Origin: Limnomonas spitsbergensis
Taxonomy: Eukaryota > Chlorophyta > Chlorophyceae > Chlamydomonadales
Reading direction: 5' to 3'
Length of the DNA stretch: 64,000 nt
NCBI GenBank assembly: GCA_037349105.1
Contig: JAYJMM010000102.1
Location: 2,294,001-2,358,000, forward strand
The position numbers were made by a program, and so were the translations under genes. A model generated the notes under the pieces. That model was given only the letters and a program-made list of their open reading frames with translations, did no database searches and had not been told where the DNA came from. Of the stretch, positions 10,501-23,000 are shown piece by piece; position 1 is the stretch's first letter, and every line of letters starts with the position of its first letter.

Positions 10501-13500
10501 GTGCAGTGGCATCGGGCCGGCAGGCCAGACATTGTGGCCACCCGCGGCGGCAGTAGTAGTAGTAGTGGTAGTGGCTGATAGGTGCTCTGTAGCAACTACT
10601 GATGGGGAGCTCTGGGCGAGCTGCTCTCACCACTGGTGCCTTCTTGCTGGTTGATTTGAGGGGGGTGTCTAATGGTATTTCCCCCTCCGTATATCGGGCG
10701 GCAGGAGGAAGAGGATGTCCTGTGCGCCTTGATCGCGTACAGCTGACGGCTGCCACTCAGAATTACTCTTTAGATTGGGAGCCCTTAGAAGCCCTAGGGA
10801 ACTACTCTTAAGATTGGGAGCTCTCAGAATTACCCTTTTGCTAGGGAGTTCCTCCCACCTGATGGCTGCCGCTTTGTAAGTAGCACATAGCTAGGGTTCT
10901 CTGAGGGCTGACAGCTGCCGCCTCAGCCTGGTGACAGGCCCTCGGCAAGGTGCCGCTGTGTCTTTTTTCTTGGGTTTAGTGCAGAGCTCTTGTGCATCGA
11001 CGCATTTGTCTGTGCACCCCTGTCATTTCTGGGGAATTGTGACACATCGGGAATTCTGGCTACAACGCTGCTCAATTACGAATGACGTTCTGACCGGCGT
11101 TTCATGACTCTTGCTCTCTGTTGGAATTCTCTCGATGTTGTTGGGGGCATTGTAATCAAAACTGTCGCCTTGGTTATCTCTGGGCGCCGTCACAGTGAAC
11201 CTTCCTGGTTCCTTCAGGGGACGTGCGGCGTTATTGTTGGTCTCTTTTGTGGCAGTAACAGCGTCGTTGTAAACTTGCTGGTCCCGTAGGGGGGGGGGTG
11301 TATTAGTTCCACACACCTCCACACATTGGTGTGCTTACGTTCAGTTCTACTGCCACCTCAGCAGCCTACCTAACTGCCAGTACCGGAATCAGCATATGCA
11401 TTGAGGTGGCATGGCCCCAGGACTAGATTCCGGGACCAGGGGGTGTAGTGTGGAGTCACAGACTTCGCTACTGCCGTAAATGATTTTACTAGCGAGCTCC
11501 TGTATGGGTACTGTTGAGGTGGCCCCAGCTGCTGTCCCCGTATGTTGTCTTGCAATACATGTATGACTCGCTTGAGTCACACTTCTCGTTCTCTAAGCCT
11601 ATGTTTCCCTGGGCCCTGTTTGTTGCTTTATAACACATAGTATTGAGTGTGACTCGTTGATCACACTTCTGGTTCCCTGGGCATTTCTACTGATACCTCT
11701 GCCACATTAGCTGCGAGGTTAGTGTGCACTATTGGCTGCGTGATGTGTATGCTCCACTGAGTGGTGGCGTTATCGATTTTGTCTCTGGCCTTCTGCAGCT
11801 TGTGCTGAGGAAGCCGAGCGGCAGCTGAACGAGGCTGCAGGAGTTGGCGGCGGTGGCAGCTCCAAGCGGCGTCGCACCGAGAGCCCCACGTACCAGGTAT
11901 GGCCGCCATCAGAGCCCATCAGGAGAGGAGGGATCTCCAGACGGTTTAATCGCGAACAAGCTTGGCAAACACACCCAATGCTGACTTACTTTCTACTCGC
12001 CCTACTGGTCGCCAATGGCTGCCACACCCCTACAAAAGACACACTATTGTTAATCCCTTGGGGCTGGGACCTGTTTCTCCTTAAGGCCCTGGGCCTGCCG
12101 CTCATGTTTTAGTGCTTGTTGCACATTCCCCGTCTTGTGGCCCCGACCCCTGCAATTCCCCGTCTTGTGGCCCCGACCCTGCAATGCCCCGTCTTGTGGC
12201 CCCGACCCTGCAATGCCCCGTCTTGTGGCCCTGACCCCTACAATGCTGAAGGACTCCTGTGCATGACACAGGACTTTTCCCGCGAAGCCCAGCCCAGTTT
12301 TTCTTACTACGATGAAGGTGGCTCTGACAGCCACACAGTGGTCGTGGACGAGGATGACACCAGCGAGGACGGCTATAAGTGAGTGGATACAAAATGCGGA
12401 AGGGGGGTGGGCAGCGGTCTGAGGCCTCATGGGAAGATTATTGTGTCTGCGCATCTACCTCCCCTTTTGTACTGCCCATTGCCCCGTATGCCTCTCCTAC
12501 ATTTCGTGTTCCTACCGCACCTACCTGCACTGCATCTACTTGTACCGCCCATTCCTGCGTATGCTTCTCCTACATTCACGTGTTCCTACAGCATTCCCCA
12601 GCTCAGGCTGGGTAGCAACGACCGCAATGCAATGCCGCTGCCTGCCCGACCCTGCAGGTGGCGCAAGTACGGGCAGAAGCAGGTCAAGGGCAACCCTTAC
12701 CCCAGGAGCTACTACAAGTGCACGACGCCAGGCTGTCCTGTTCGTAAACACGTGGAGCGCTGCGGTGAGTGAGACCTGAAATCTGCCTTGAGATCTAGAT
12801 CGGAGCTGGAGAGGCATCCATGGCCCATGGCTGCCTCTCATCTGCAGGTTTCAGTCACAAATTAAGAGTTTTGGTCGAAAGTTTGCCCTGAGGGCAGCAT
12901 TAAAAGAACTCACATTTGCATACCCGAGGGAAGGCAAATCAAATCTGCGGTATTTTACTGAAGGGACTTGCACTTGCTCTGCTGCTCCGTTTGTGGCTTT
13001 ACAGGTGTATCACACACCCGGATCATCATCTCGTATGAGGGCCGGCACTTGCACGCTCCGCCCCTGTTGGCTTCAGGAAACAGATTGTTCACCCCAGTAG
13101 TGCAGCCAGACGGTGAGTGTGATGGTGTTGCGGGGCTGAGGTGGTGAGTGTGATAGTGTCGCGTGGCTGAAGTGGTGTGTAGGAACAAACCTGAAATATG
13201 GAGGATGACAGGGCAGGTGGAGCAAACCGATTATTAGCCTTTGTTGCTCTACAAAAGACCTTGCCGCGTTGCACTCTCCCTGCTGGCGCCCCGCACTGTT
13301 GCTTTTTGTCAATTTTATTTTTTCGTTACCCAGCTACATTCCGGCTTCACGGCAGAGGCCCCAGGTGTGGCCAGCCATGCTGCTAAGGCCGGCCTAGGTT
13401 TGTCGGGCCTCCAACGGCCCTGGGGCAAACTGCTGTTGGTGGCCCTTGAGCCGAAAGAAGAAAGACTGTTTTTCGTCTGTTCTTCCATGTTCCCGATGCA

Positions 13501-15031
13501 CCTCGTCCCTTTGTACTGCCCATCGACCTACCCCGTATTTTTTGTGCCACCTTTTCGCTGCAGATGAGGACTACCGGCCCACCAACATGGACGCCCCCAT
13601 CAGCCCAAGGTTCAGACCGGCAACAGCGTATGCCACGCTGCGTTCCTCGTCGTCATCGCCGCGTTGCCCTGGGCCGGGCGGCCTAAGCCGGGGCAGCAGC
13701 GGGTCGGATAGCCCCGGCAGTGGCCACGGGGGCGACAAGGCGCCTGCAGGGCCGCTGCCCCCACTGCAGCAGGTGGGTGGTGCAGGCTTGCCGGGGTTAG
13801 CTTTGGATGACACAATATACCTGGTGGCCCTGGGGCGGCAGTGTGCCCTGCTTGTTTGGTATAACGGTGCGTACACTGGTCGTATGGAACAGCTGTGGCC
13901 TGGTTGCTTGGACCTGATTTATACGCCAGTGGTAAACAAACATGTAATGTTTATGAAATGGTAAACAACCATGTCAGTAGTAAACAAACATGTGCTGCAC
14001 CACCTGCTTCCACCCACTTGCCAGTAACTGGGGCTGGCTCGCATCACCTGTCTCTCACTCGGTTTTGACCCCTGCACTGGTGGTTTGCTGAGATGCTCAT
14101 TCTTGGTATACTGGTATGTATTAGCTGAGCCCTGCTCCTTGATATCCCCTATCTCCTCAGTCCTCACCCTGGCAATACAGGCTGCCCTGTCGCTGTTTCC
14201 ACTGGGCCCACCTGAGCCCTGCCCCTGAATGTCCCCTATCTCCTCAGTCCTCACCCTGGCAATACAGGCTGCCCTGTCGCTGTTTCCACTGGGCCCACCT
14301 GAGCCCTGCTCCTTGATGTCCCCTATCTCCTCAGTTCTCACCCTGGCAATACAGGCTGCCCTGTCGCTGTTTCCACTGGGCCCACCTGAGCCCTGCCCCT
14401 GAATGCCCCCTATCTCCTCAGTCCTCACCCTGGCAATACAGGCTGCCCTGTCGCTGTTTCCTTTGGGCCCACCTGAGCCCTGCCCCTGAATGTCCCTCTC
14501 CTCCCTCCCCACCCTGGCCCCGCAGGCTGCCCTGTCGCTGCTCCCATTCCTGCAGATGCCCCCAGGCGCTCGTCGCGACCCGTGTATCCTGAGCAATACA
14601 CTGGCCCTGGCAGCGGGGGCGGCGCTGGGCTCTTCGAAGATGGGCACCATGTTCCACCCTGTAAAGGTGGGTGTGCACTCAGCTGCCCGGCTAGGATGCA
14701 ATGCTGCCTCTGCCCAGGCGCATAGCATCTGCCAGCCGGTGCGTGTAGCTTGCCTATAGGGTATATGGCCGGGCCGCGTTGGCTCCAGGGAACTCTGACA
14801 TATCTATATATCTGTAACACGTTGGTATTTTCCCTGTCGTCCTTTGATATTCTAATACTTTTTCCTGTGTGTTTGCTTGTGCATGAGAGGCAGAGCATCC
14901 CATTGCGAGAGGCCACAGTCATGGATCATACCCGCACCTTATGTGACACATCTTTTGATGTGTCTTTGAACAATCCCATTCACTCACCGCTTTGTTTCAA
15001 TTGCGAAGCAGGAGACCCTTCCCACGGGTAG
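7544..15031 (+). CDS. Group I WRKY transcription factor (two WRKY domains)
   Basis: Proposed exons: 7544-7687, 7779-7937, 8169-8254, 8810-8939, 9378-9452, 9708-9819, 10293-10469, 11799-11896, 12272-12378, 12658-12764, 13005-13112, 13564-13772, 14526-14666, 14894-15031; every junction keeps frame, giving 596 aa. The N-terminal WRKY domain has WRKYGEK at 128-134 and a C-X4-C-X22-H-X-H finger (C148, C153, H176, H178). The C-terminal domain has WRKYGQK at 364-370 and C-X4-C-X23-H-X-H (C384, C389, H413, H415). This is the group I layout, in which the C-terminal domain normally binds W-box DNA. Residues 34-60 contain ESPVFLP and EPSPTTG, like the Ser-Pro cluster that MAP kinases phosphorylate in plant group I WRKYs. 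SKRRR (about 316-320) is a likely nuclear signal, and an acidic tract covers 236-250. The last two exons lack domain support and are less certain. Confidence 0.88.
9825..10075. repeat. 42-bp minisatellite in WRKY intron 6
   Basis: About six copies of a 42-bp unit (for example CACTTGTTACCGGGGGGTAC plus TGGCGATGCTTGGCTGTCAA) begin right after the exon donor GTGGGT at 9820. Because 42 is divisible by three, the array stays open in all frames, which produces spurious long frames. Confidence 0.9.
10186..10254. other. Compound hairpin in WRKY intron 6
   Basis: GACTTTTCACTCTT (10186-10199) pairs perfectly with AAGAGTGAAAAGTC (10213-10226). GTCTTACCGTAA (10224-10235) pairs with TTACGGTAAGAC (10243-10254). 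The two stems share three bases, so they are partly mutually exclusive. The structure ends 38 bp before the exon 7 acceptor; a role in splicing is only a guess. Confidence 0.7.
12125..12240. repeat. 29-bp minisatellite in WRKY intron 8
   Basis: Four to five copies of GCAATGCCCCGTCTTGTGGC plus CCCGACCCT lie just upstream of the acceptor of the exon that starts at 12272. Confidence 0.85.
13113..13175. repeat. Tandemly duplicated donor region after WRKY exon 11
   Basis: The sequence from the donor GTGAGTGTGATGGTGTTGCG to GAGGTG is repeated once (GTGAGTGTGATAGTGTCGCG ... AAGTG), leaving a second strong GTGAGT about 31 bp downstream of the one used in the model. A third GTGTGT follows. Confidence 0.75.
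13299..13459. mobile_element. Decayed copy of the hAT-like MITE in WRKY intron 11
   Basis: The left end resembles CACTGTTGCTTTTTGTC and the right end GAGCCGAAAGAAGAAAGACTG. Between them lie the family's characteristic CAGCTACATTCCGGC and CAGGTGTGGCCAGCCATGCT stretches. The ends are too diverged to call a target duplication. Confidence 0.5.
14150..14525. repeat. 88-bp minisatellite carrying copies of the exon 13 acceptor
   Basis: Four tandem units (about 88 bp) each contain CAATACAGGCTGCCCTGTCG, a near copy of the true 3' splice site and exon start (CCCGCAG|GCTGCCCTGTCG at 14526). The array runs directly into the real junction. Confidence 0.85.
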
Positions 15032-17085
15032 CCATGGCCTGCCGATGCTTCCTCCCTTGAGCTTTTTGGCGGCACTGGCCAGCCCTTAGCTGTCGCTGAC
15101 AGAGAGAGCAGTCGCCTAGGGTGGAGGTGGGGACAAGGCCAAGCTGCTGTGTCGTTGCTGGGCGGCTGCTGCTTGGCTGGGCGCAGAGTGGGCACGGAAT
15201 GAGACCCTGGTATGAATTGAGGGAGGAACACGATGGACAGTGCGGTGATTGGCAGGGGGAGAGTGTCTTTTACTTGGAGGGATCAGGTGTCACTCTTGGG
15301 AGTGCTTGATCTGGGTGATGTTACGCGTTCGGACAGCTAAACCTATTTTCTGTCTTTCGTGTTAGGGCAGTCGTCGTGTTTGTTGGGTGTAAATAGTCTT
15401 GCCGGTTCTCTCCGGGGGCACGGTGAGGGGCGGGGCTTTGATGATTCTTAACAGAAAGGACGTTCAGTCCACCAAAGCAAAAAAAAGTTTTGTCTGTTTG
15501 TTTGGGAGCTGTTTGTTTTTCTTCATTTACTGCACAATGGTTCAAGCTGGTTCCCACTTTACTCCTGTTGGGCAAGGTTGGATGTGAGTGCCTGATTATG
15601 TTTGCCTGGGGTGATGCTTCTCTGCCTCTGCTGAACCCTGCGCACCTTCCTGGCAACCTGCAAGCCTTGTTCTATATTCAACAGGTTTTGTATGGTCCTG
15701 GAGAATGGGCTGGCGGGGAAAGGGGACGGAGGTACGCTCCTGAGATTTGAGATCCTGAGATTATTTTTGTGTCATTGTGTCTGAGACCTTCACTGGGCGA
15801 AATGCACTGAACATTCAAATAAAACCCGTGCCAGCTTCTTGTCAGATCTGCCCCTGACTGTATTTCCAGAAGATGCTCTTATGGCATCAATTCCCCAGTT
15901 GAAGTTGGTTTAGTTTTCTGGGGTATTTTTTTGGTCGCAGTTCGACTCCAGCCTGTCTCGTAGCCAGCAGTAAATATTAGGCCCACCCCTGATCAATAGC
16001 GTTCCAGCAGCTGTACAGATTTTGAAGCATCCTGGGTGGTCATAAGGGTGTGGATCCAAGTCGGTTGTTGTGCGTGGTGTGTAGGTAACTCTTTGGAGAT
16101 CCAGTCAGCGACTGATTCTTGTAACCAATGCAAGGCTGGTAATTATGCGCTTTTGTTAAGAAGCTGCCTGAGTTTATGGCAATAAATGTGTTGCTGCTGC
16201 TTAAAGCATTCAATTCAAAGAAGAGGCTAAAGAGTCACTCTCCCGGTGAATTGCTTCTGTAACCCTCCTAAGACTCAGACATTCTGGTACATCCATGATG
16301 TGCGAACAAAGGACTGAGGAGGCATTGTTCGCTTATCTTGATAGTAGGATATCAGTTAAGGAAAGAGAAGCCGATACGTCTTGGATTTTGGAAAGATAGG
16401 GTTGCCGAGATGCCCAATCTTTATAACCTGGAATGGGGACAATGGTGGGAGAAAATGCAGACTGGTTAGTTGTTTAAGAAGAGGAGGGACATGGAGGGGT
16501 GGAATGCCAAGAACATAAAAGCATTGTGTATGTCTTTATAGAAAATGCCAGGACAGCCAATGTTGACTAAATAAACAAAGGGATGCGGGAAGAGGGGTCA
16601 GCAGGAGGGGACGGTATAAGAGGTTGTGGAGGAGTTGTAGGAAGAGGTGCCATGGTAGGGGTAGAGAAGGTCCATCCAACGGCGAGTAGGAAATGTACCA
16701 ATTCCGCACGTTGTGTGGATTTGTGGGAAAGGCAGAATTGATGATTGGAATTAAAACCAAGCTCAGGAATGTGGATAGTACAACTAGGGGGTACAACGGT
16801 GCTGGAGGTCAAGAAGGAAGGCAGGGTTGGTAAACCGGACGGGAGGATAGCTGTGGAGATCGGCAATGGTTAGGCCTTCAACCAAGAAGAGGTCCAGTCG
16901 AAGGACCTCCTCTTATGCTATGTCCCTAGAGTTAAACTAGGGACATAGCATAACGTTGGCTGTTGCCATACATGTGAGGACAAACAAGTACGAATTTGGC
17001 AGGACAGATGGCTTGACACGTGGGCACCGGCCCTCAACACAGTACACTCCAGCAACATGATTGAGCTCCCCTTCGTTGCAATCAA
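15032..17085. other. WRKY 3' flank and region upstream of the TEDC1-like gene
   Basis: No complete gene is supported. TGTAA motifs, the polyadenylation signal common in green algae, occur at 15386 and 16258, but I cannot say which is used. The minus strand at 16560-16870 has a frame with STQRAEL, faintly like a retrotransposon RNase H, which I do not accept as a call. A perfect hairpin lies at 16913-16953. Confidence 0.5.
16913..16953. other. Perfect 17-bp stem hairpin
   Basis: TTATGCTATGTCCCTAG (16913-16929) is the exact reverse complement of CTAGGGACATAGCATAA (16937-16953), separated by AGTTAAA. It lies 133 bp before the ATG of the TEDC1-like gene and could be a tiny inverted-repeat element, a leader structure or a DNA cruciform. 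Confidence 0.85.
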
Positions 17086-20000
17086 ATGCTTCCCACACAG
17101 GGAGGAGCTGCTAAAACTGCGCTGAGCGGATGGAGCGCCCTGCTCCTCCGATACGGCCTCCGCGTAGAGCCGGAGGCACTGCGTCAGGCCAAGTTCAGCG
17201 GACCAGTGGTAAACAGTAAATTCAAATTTTGTGTGTGGTGACACCCCTTACGCGGGTACTCTGGTTTAGCCCAACGCTCTCCGCTGCCGCCTGCAAATGC
17301 TTGCAGGCGAACGACCTGTTCCGAGCCCTCCACGACCTCGTTATCTTGAACGTGTGGGGGCTGGGTGATGACGAGGCAGCCTCCCTCTCCCATCCTATAC
17401 ATCAGCTCTGGGATCAGCTTCAACAGGAAGGCATCTCTGGCTCGGTGACTGCAGAGGGTGTGTAAGCCCTGCATATACCATGCAAGCCCCCCGTGAGCCC
17501 CATGTGCACTGGTTACCCCATACCCTGGCAGATGCCATCCATGTCCACCATGCACCTCAAGACTTCCATGTCCTCTATTTACACCACGTTTACCCATGTT
17601 CACCCCATAAACCCGATGTTCACCTCCTGCACTGCGCTCCTCATGCGCTCCATGCGATCTCAGGCCACCCCATGCACTCCTTGCCCCCTGCCTCTCCATT
17701 AAACATCCAAGCGCCCCCCTCCCTGTCACCTCCCTGTCACCTCCCTGTCACCTCCCTGTCACCTCCCTGTCACCTCCCTGTCACCTCCCTGTCACTTCCC
17801 TGTCACCTCCCTGTCACCTCCCCGTCACTTCCCTGTCACCTCCCTGTCACCTCCCTGTCACCTCCCTGTCACCTCCCTGTCACCTCCCTGTCACCTCCCT
17901 GTCACCTCCCTGTCACCTCCCTGTCACTTCCCTGTCACCTCCCCGTCACCTCCCTGTCACCTTCCTGCCACCTCCCTGTCACCTCCTTGTCACCTCCCTG
18001 TCACTTCCCTGTCACCTCCCTGTCACCTCCCTGCCACCTCCCTGTCACCTCCCTGTCACCTCCCTGTCACCTCCCTGTCACTTCCCTGTCACCTCCCTGT
18101 CACTTCCCTGTCACCTCCCTGTCACTTCCCTGTCACTTCCCTGTCACCTCCCTGTCACTTCCCTGTCACCTCCCTGTCACTTCCCTGTCACCTCCCTGTC
18201 ACCTCCCTGTCACCTCCCTGTCACCTCCCTGTCACCTCCCTGTCACCTCCCTGTCACTTCCCTGTCCCCTCCCTGTCACCTCCCTGTCACCTCCCTGTCC
18301 CCTCCCTGTCACCTCCCTGTCACCTCCCTGTCACCTCCCTGTCACCTCCCTGTCACCTCCCTGTCACCTCCCTGTCACCTCCCTGTCACTTCCCTGTCAC
18401 CTCCCTGTCACCTCCCTGTCACTTCCCTGTCACCACCCTGTCACTTCCCTGTCACCTCCCTGTCACCTCCCTGTCACCTCCCTGTCACTTCCCTGTCACC
18501 TCCCTGTCCCCTCCCTGTCACCTCCTTGTCCCCTCCCTGTCCCCTCTCTGCCTCAGGCTCAGTAATGGTGTGCCACTACCTGGAGCTATGGGGTTGCCCT
18601 CCCGGCCTGGTGGCCGACCTAGGTGCCTCAACCACGGCCATGCTACACGCCGAGACCTCCGCCTGGGCTGACGCTGACGCTGCCGGCGACGGCGACGCCT
18701 CTGGCCGCTGCCGCCTGTTCAGCAGCCGGGCGCTGCTGCTGGCGCTAGCATGGTTGACCTGCCACTGCAAGCTTTTTGAGAGAGCGGTGCTACGGCTGCA
18801 CCCAGGTCTGTCGCTGCGGATGCTACTGCCGCCCATGCCAGAGGTGAGAACGCACCGAGTATTGGGTTAAGCACACCACTGAGCCAACGGGGGGCAAAGC
18901 CTGACCGGCCCTGCGTCCAGTGGCCCTAGCACCACTGGGCCAACGGGGGGCAAAGCCTGACCGGCCCTGCGTCTAGTGGCCCTAGCACCACTGGGCCAAC
19001 GGGGGGCAAAGCCTGACCGGCCCTACGGCCAGTGGCACAAGCCCCACTTGGCCAAGTGGGGGACAAAGCCTGACCAGCCCTACGTCCAGTTGCCCTAGCA
19101 CCACTGGGCCAACGGGGGGCAAAGCCTGACCGGCCCTGCGTCCAGTGTCCCTAGCACCACTGGGCCAACGGGGGGCAAAGCCTGACCGGCCCTACGGCCA
19201 GTGGCACAAGCCCCACTGGGCCAACGGGGGGCAAAGTCTGACCGGCCCTACGGCCAGTGGCACAAACCCCACTGGGCCAAGTGGAGGACAAAGCCTGACC
19301 AGCCCTACGGCCAGTGGCCCTAGCACCACTGGGCCAACGGGGGGCAAAGCCTGACCGGCCCTGCGTCCAGTGGCCCTAGCACCACTGGGCCAACGGGGGG
19401 GAAAACCTGACCGGCCCTACGGCCAGCGGCACAAGCCCCACTGGGCCAACGGGGGTCAAAGCCTGACCAGCCCTACGTCCAGTGGCTCTAGCACCACTGG
19501 GCCAACGGGGGGCAAAGCCTGACCGGCCCTGCGTCCAGTGGCCCTAGCACCACTGGGCCAACGGGGGGCAAAGCCTGACCGGCCCTACGGCCAGTGGCCC
19601 TAGCACCACTGGGCCAACGGGGGGCAAAGCCTGACCGGCCCTACGGCCAGTGGCCCTAGCACCACTGGGCCAACGGGGGGCAAAGCCTGACCGGCCCTGC
19701 GTCCAGTGGCCCCAGCACCACTGGGCCAACGGGGGGCAAAACCTGACCGGCCCTGCGTCCAGTGGCCCTAGCACCACTGGGCCAACGGGGGGCAAAGCTT
19801 GACCGGCCCTACGGCCAGTGGCCCTAGCACCACTGGGCCAACGGGGGGGAAAAGCCTGACCGGCCCTGCGTCCAGTGGCCCTAGCACCACTGGGCCAACG
19901 GGGGGGAAAAGCCTGACCGGCCCTACGTCCAGTGGCCCTAGCACCACTAGGCCAACGGGGGGCAAAGCCTGACCGGCCCTGCGTCCAGTGGCCCTAGCAC

Positions 20001-23000
20001 CACTGGGCCAACGGGGGGCAAAGCCTGACCGGCCCTACGTCCAGTGACCCTAGCACCACTGGGCCAACGGGGGGCAAAGCTTGACCGGCCCTACGGCCAG
20101 TGGCCCTAGCACCACTGGGCCAACGGGGGGGAAAAGCCTGACCGGCCCTGCGTCCAGTGGCCCTAGCACCACTGGGCCAAGGGGGGGCAAAGCCTGACCG
20201 GCCCTGCGTCCAGTGGCCCTAGCACCACTGGGCCAACAGGGGGCAAAGCCTGACCGGCCGTGCGTCCAGTGGCCCTAGCACCATTGGGCCAACGGGGTGC
20301 AAAGCCTGACCGGCCCTGTGTCCAGTGGCCCTAGCACCACTGGGCCAACGGGGGGGAAGAGCCTGACCGGCCCTACGTCCAGTGGCCCTAGCACCACTGG
20401 GCCAACGGGGGGCAAAGCCTGACCGGCCGTGCGTCCAGTGGCCCTAGCACCACTGGGCCAACGGGGGGCAAAGCCTGACCGGCCCTACGGCCAATGGCCC
20501 TAGCACCATTGGGCCAACGGGGGGCAAAGCCTGACCGGCCGTGCGTCCAGTGGCCCTAGCACCATTGGGCCAACGGGGGGCAAAGCCTGACCGGCCGTGC
20601 GTCCAGTGGCCCTAGCACCATTGGGCCAACGGGGGGCAAAGTCTGACCGGCCCTACGTCCAGTGGCCCTAGCACCACTGGGCCAACGGGGGGCAAAGCCT
20701 GACCGGCCGTGCGTCCAGTGGCCCTAGCACCATTGGGCCAACGGGGGGCAAAGCCTGACCGGCCCAACGGCCAGTGGCCCTAGCACCATTGGGCCAACGG
20801 GGGGCAAAGCCTGACCGGCCGTGCGTCCAGTGGCCCTAGCACCATTGGGCCAACGGGGGGCAAAGCCTGACCGGCCCTGCGTCTAGTGGCCCTAGCACCA
20901 CTGGGCCAACGGGGGGCAAAGCCTGACCGGCCCTACGGCCAGTGGCACAAGCCCCACTGGGCCAAGTGGGGGACAAAGCCTGACCAGCCCTGCGTCCAGT
21001 AGCCCTAGCACCACTGGGCCAAGTGAGGGACAAAGCCTGACCGGCCCTACGGCCAGTGGCTCGAGCACCACTGGGCCAACGGGGGACAGACTTTTACCGT
21101 CCCCCGTTACCGTCCCTTTTACCATCCCTGTTACCGTCCCTTTTACCGTCCCTTTTACCGTCCCTTTTACCGTCCCCTTTTACCGTCCCCTTTTACCGTC
21201 CCCTTTTACCGTCCCTTTTACTGTCCCCTTTTGCCGTCCCCTTTTACCGTCCCCTTTTACCGTCACCTTTTACCGTCCCTTTTATCGTCCCTTTTACCGT
21301 CCCTTTTACTGTCCCTTTTACCGTCCCCTTTTACCGTCCCCTTTTACCGTCCCTTTTACCGTCCCCTTTTACCGTCCCCTTTTACTGTCCCCTTTTATCG
21401 TCCCTTTTACTGTCCCCTTTTACCGTCCCTTTTACCGTCCCCTTTTACCGTCCCCTTTTACCGTCCCCTTTTACCGTCCCTTTTACCGTCCCCTTTTACC
21501 GTCCCTTTTACCGTCCCCTTTTACCATCCCCTTTTACCGTCCCCTTTTACCGTCCCTTTTACCGTCCCCTTTTACCGTCCCCTTTTACTGTCCCCTTTTA
21601 TCGTCCCTTTTACCGTCCCTTTTACTGTCCCCTTTTACCGTCCCCTTTTACCGTCCCTTTTACCGTCCCCTTATACCGTCCCTTTTACCGTCCCCTTTTA
21701 CTGTCCCCTTTTACCGTCCCCTTTTACCGTCCCCTTTTACCGTCACCTTTTACCGTCCCCTTTTACCGTCCCTTTTTACCATCCCTTTTACCGTCCCTTT
21801 TACCGTCCCTTTTACTGTCCCCTTTTACCGTCCCTTTTTACCGTCCCCTTTTACCGTCACCTTTTACCGTCCCCTTTTACCGTCCCTTTTTACCGTCCCC
21901 TTTACCGTCCCTTTTTACCGTCCCTTTTACCGTCCCCTTTTACCGTCCCCTTTTACCGTCCCCTTTTACCGACCCCTTTTACCGACCCCTTTTACCGTCC
22001 CTTTTACCGTCCCTTCTACCGTCCCTTTTACCGGCCCTTTTACCGTCCCCTTTACCGGTGGCCCTAGCACCAGGGCTTGATGGACTATGCCCCAATGGCT
22101 GCAGGCCATAATTTAACTGAAGCTGCCCCGAATATGAAACCGTGGTGCACTGAGCTCCTGCGCCGTGTGTGGAACTAAGTACCCGGGAGGTACCATACGT
22201 GATTTGCGCATCTCATACCCCCAAAACAAATGGGAGGTACCGCTTAGTGCCCTGCCCCTGCCCTGAAAGGCATATAATCTCATGAAAAAGCAAAACAAAA
22301 AATGATTTCTGGATTTGTGTGACCTGCTGATCAAGGAGATGACTGGAAGGCCTGCGGTGCGTATGAGGTGCAGGGCTCGGATTGATTAGCATACACGAGG
22401 GTTGAAGTAAAATAAGAGTATGGTGCGTATGAGGTGAGGAGGCTGCAGCTCAAGGACGAGTTGTGGTTCTGTAGCGCGCGTCTTGAGGGAATGCGATGCC
22501 TAGCAACCCCAGCCATACCCCCTTCGCATCGATGTTTGCCCCTAAATGCTGTATCCCTCACCCCTCGCCTGTGTTCTAAGACCCTGCACCCTACACTTGG
22601 TGTTGAATCCATGTTGAGCCACAGCCAGGCTCGATCTCCCCTGAAACCTTTTGCCCACGGCCTGCCTCATGCAGTGCAGCAGCTTCCCCACCGCAGCCCC
22701 TCGCCCGTTGCCCTCTCTCAGGACTCTTGCAACACGGAGGCTGCTCAGCTCAGCTACCATGATGCGGTGATGCGCAGCAAGGCACATGTGGACAAGGTCT
22801 CGGCGATGCTGAGGGGCTACGAGGAGCGAGCTGCCGGGAACCGGGGAGGGGGCACAGAGGGGGCGGTGAGCATTAGGGGCGGGAGGGGGCTCAAGCAACA
22901 AGTGATGAGGTGAGGGTGGGTAGGAAAAGGGACAGGGGTAGGGTTGGGGATGAGGTTCAGGGACAGGGATAGGGTTGGGGATGAGGTTCAGGGAAAGGGA

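Noticed and set aside
16560..16870. Minus-strand frame with STQRAEL, possible retrotransposon RNase H
   Set aside because: Only one short motif fits; the catalytic Asp/Glu blocks and neighbouring RT are not visible.
17480..18565. 361-codon open frame
   Set aside because: It is generated by the 11-bp CTCCCTGTCAC array, which has no stop in any phase; it overlaps the predicted intron 2.
21056..22111. 351- and 278-codon overlapping frames
   Set aside because: Both are produced by the 12/13-bp TTTTACCGTCCC array and encode only FTVPFYRPLLPS-type repeats.
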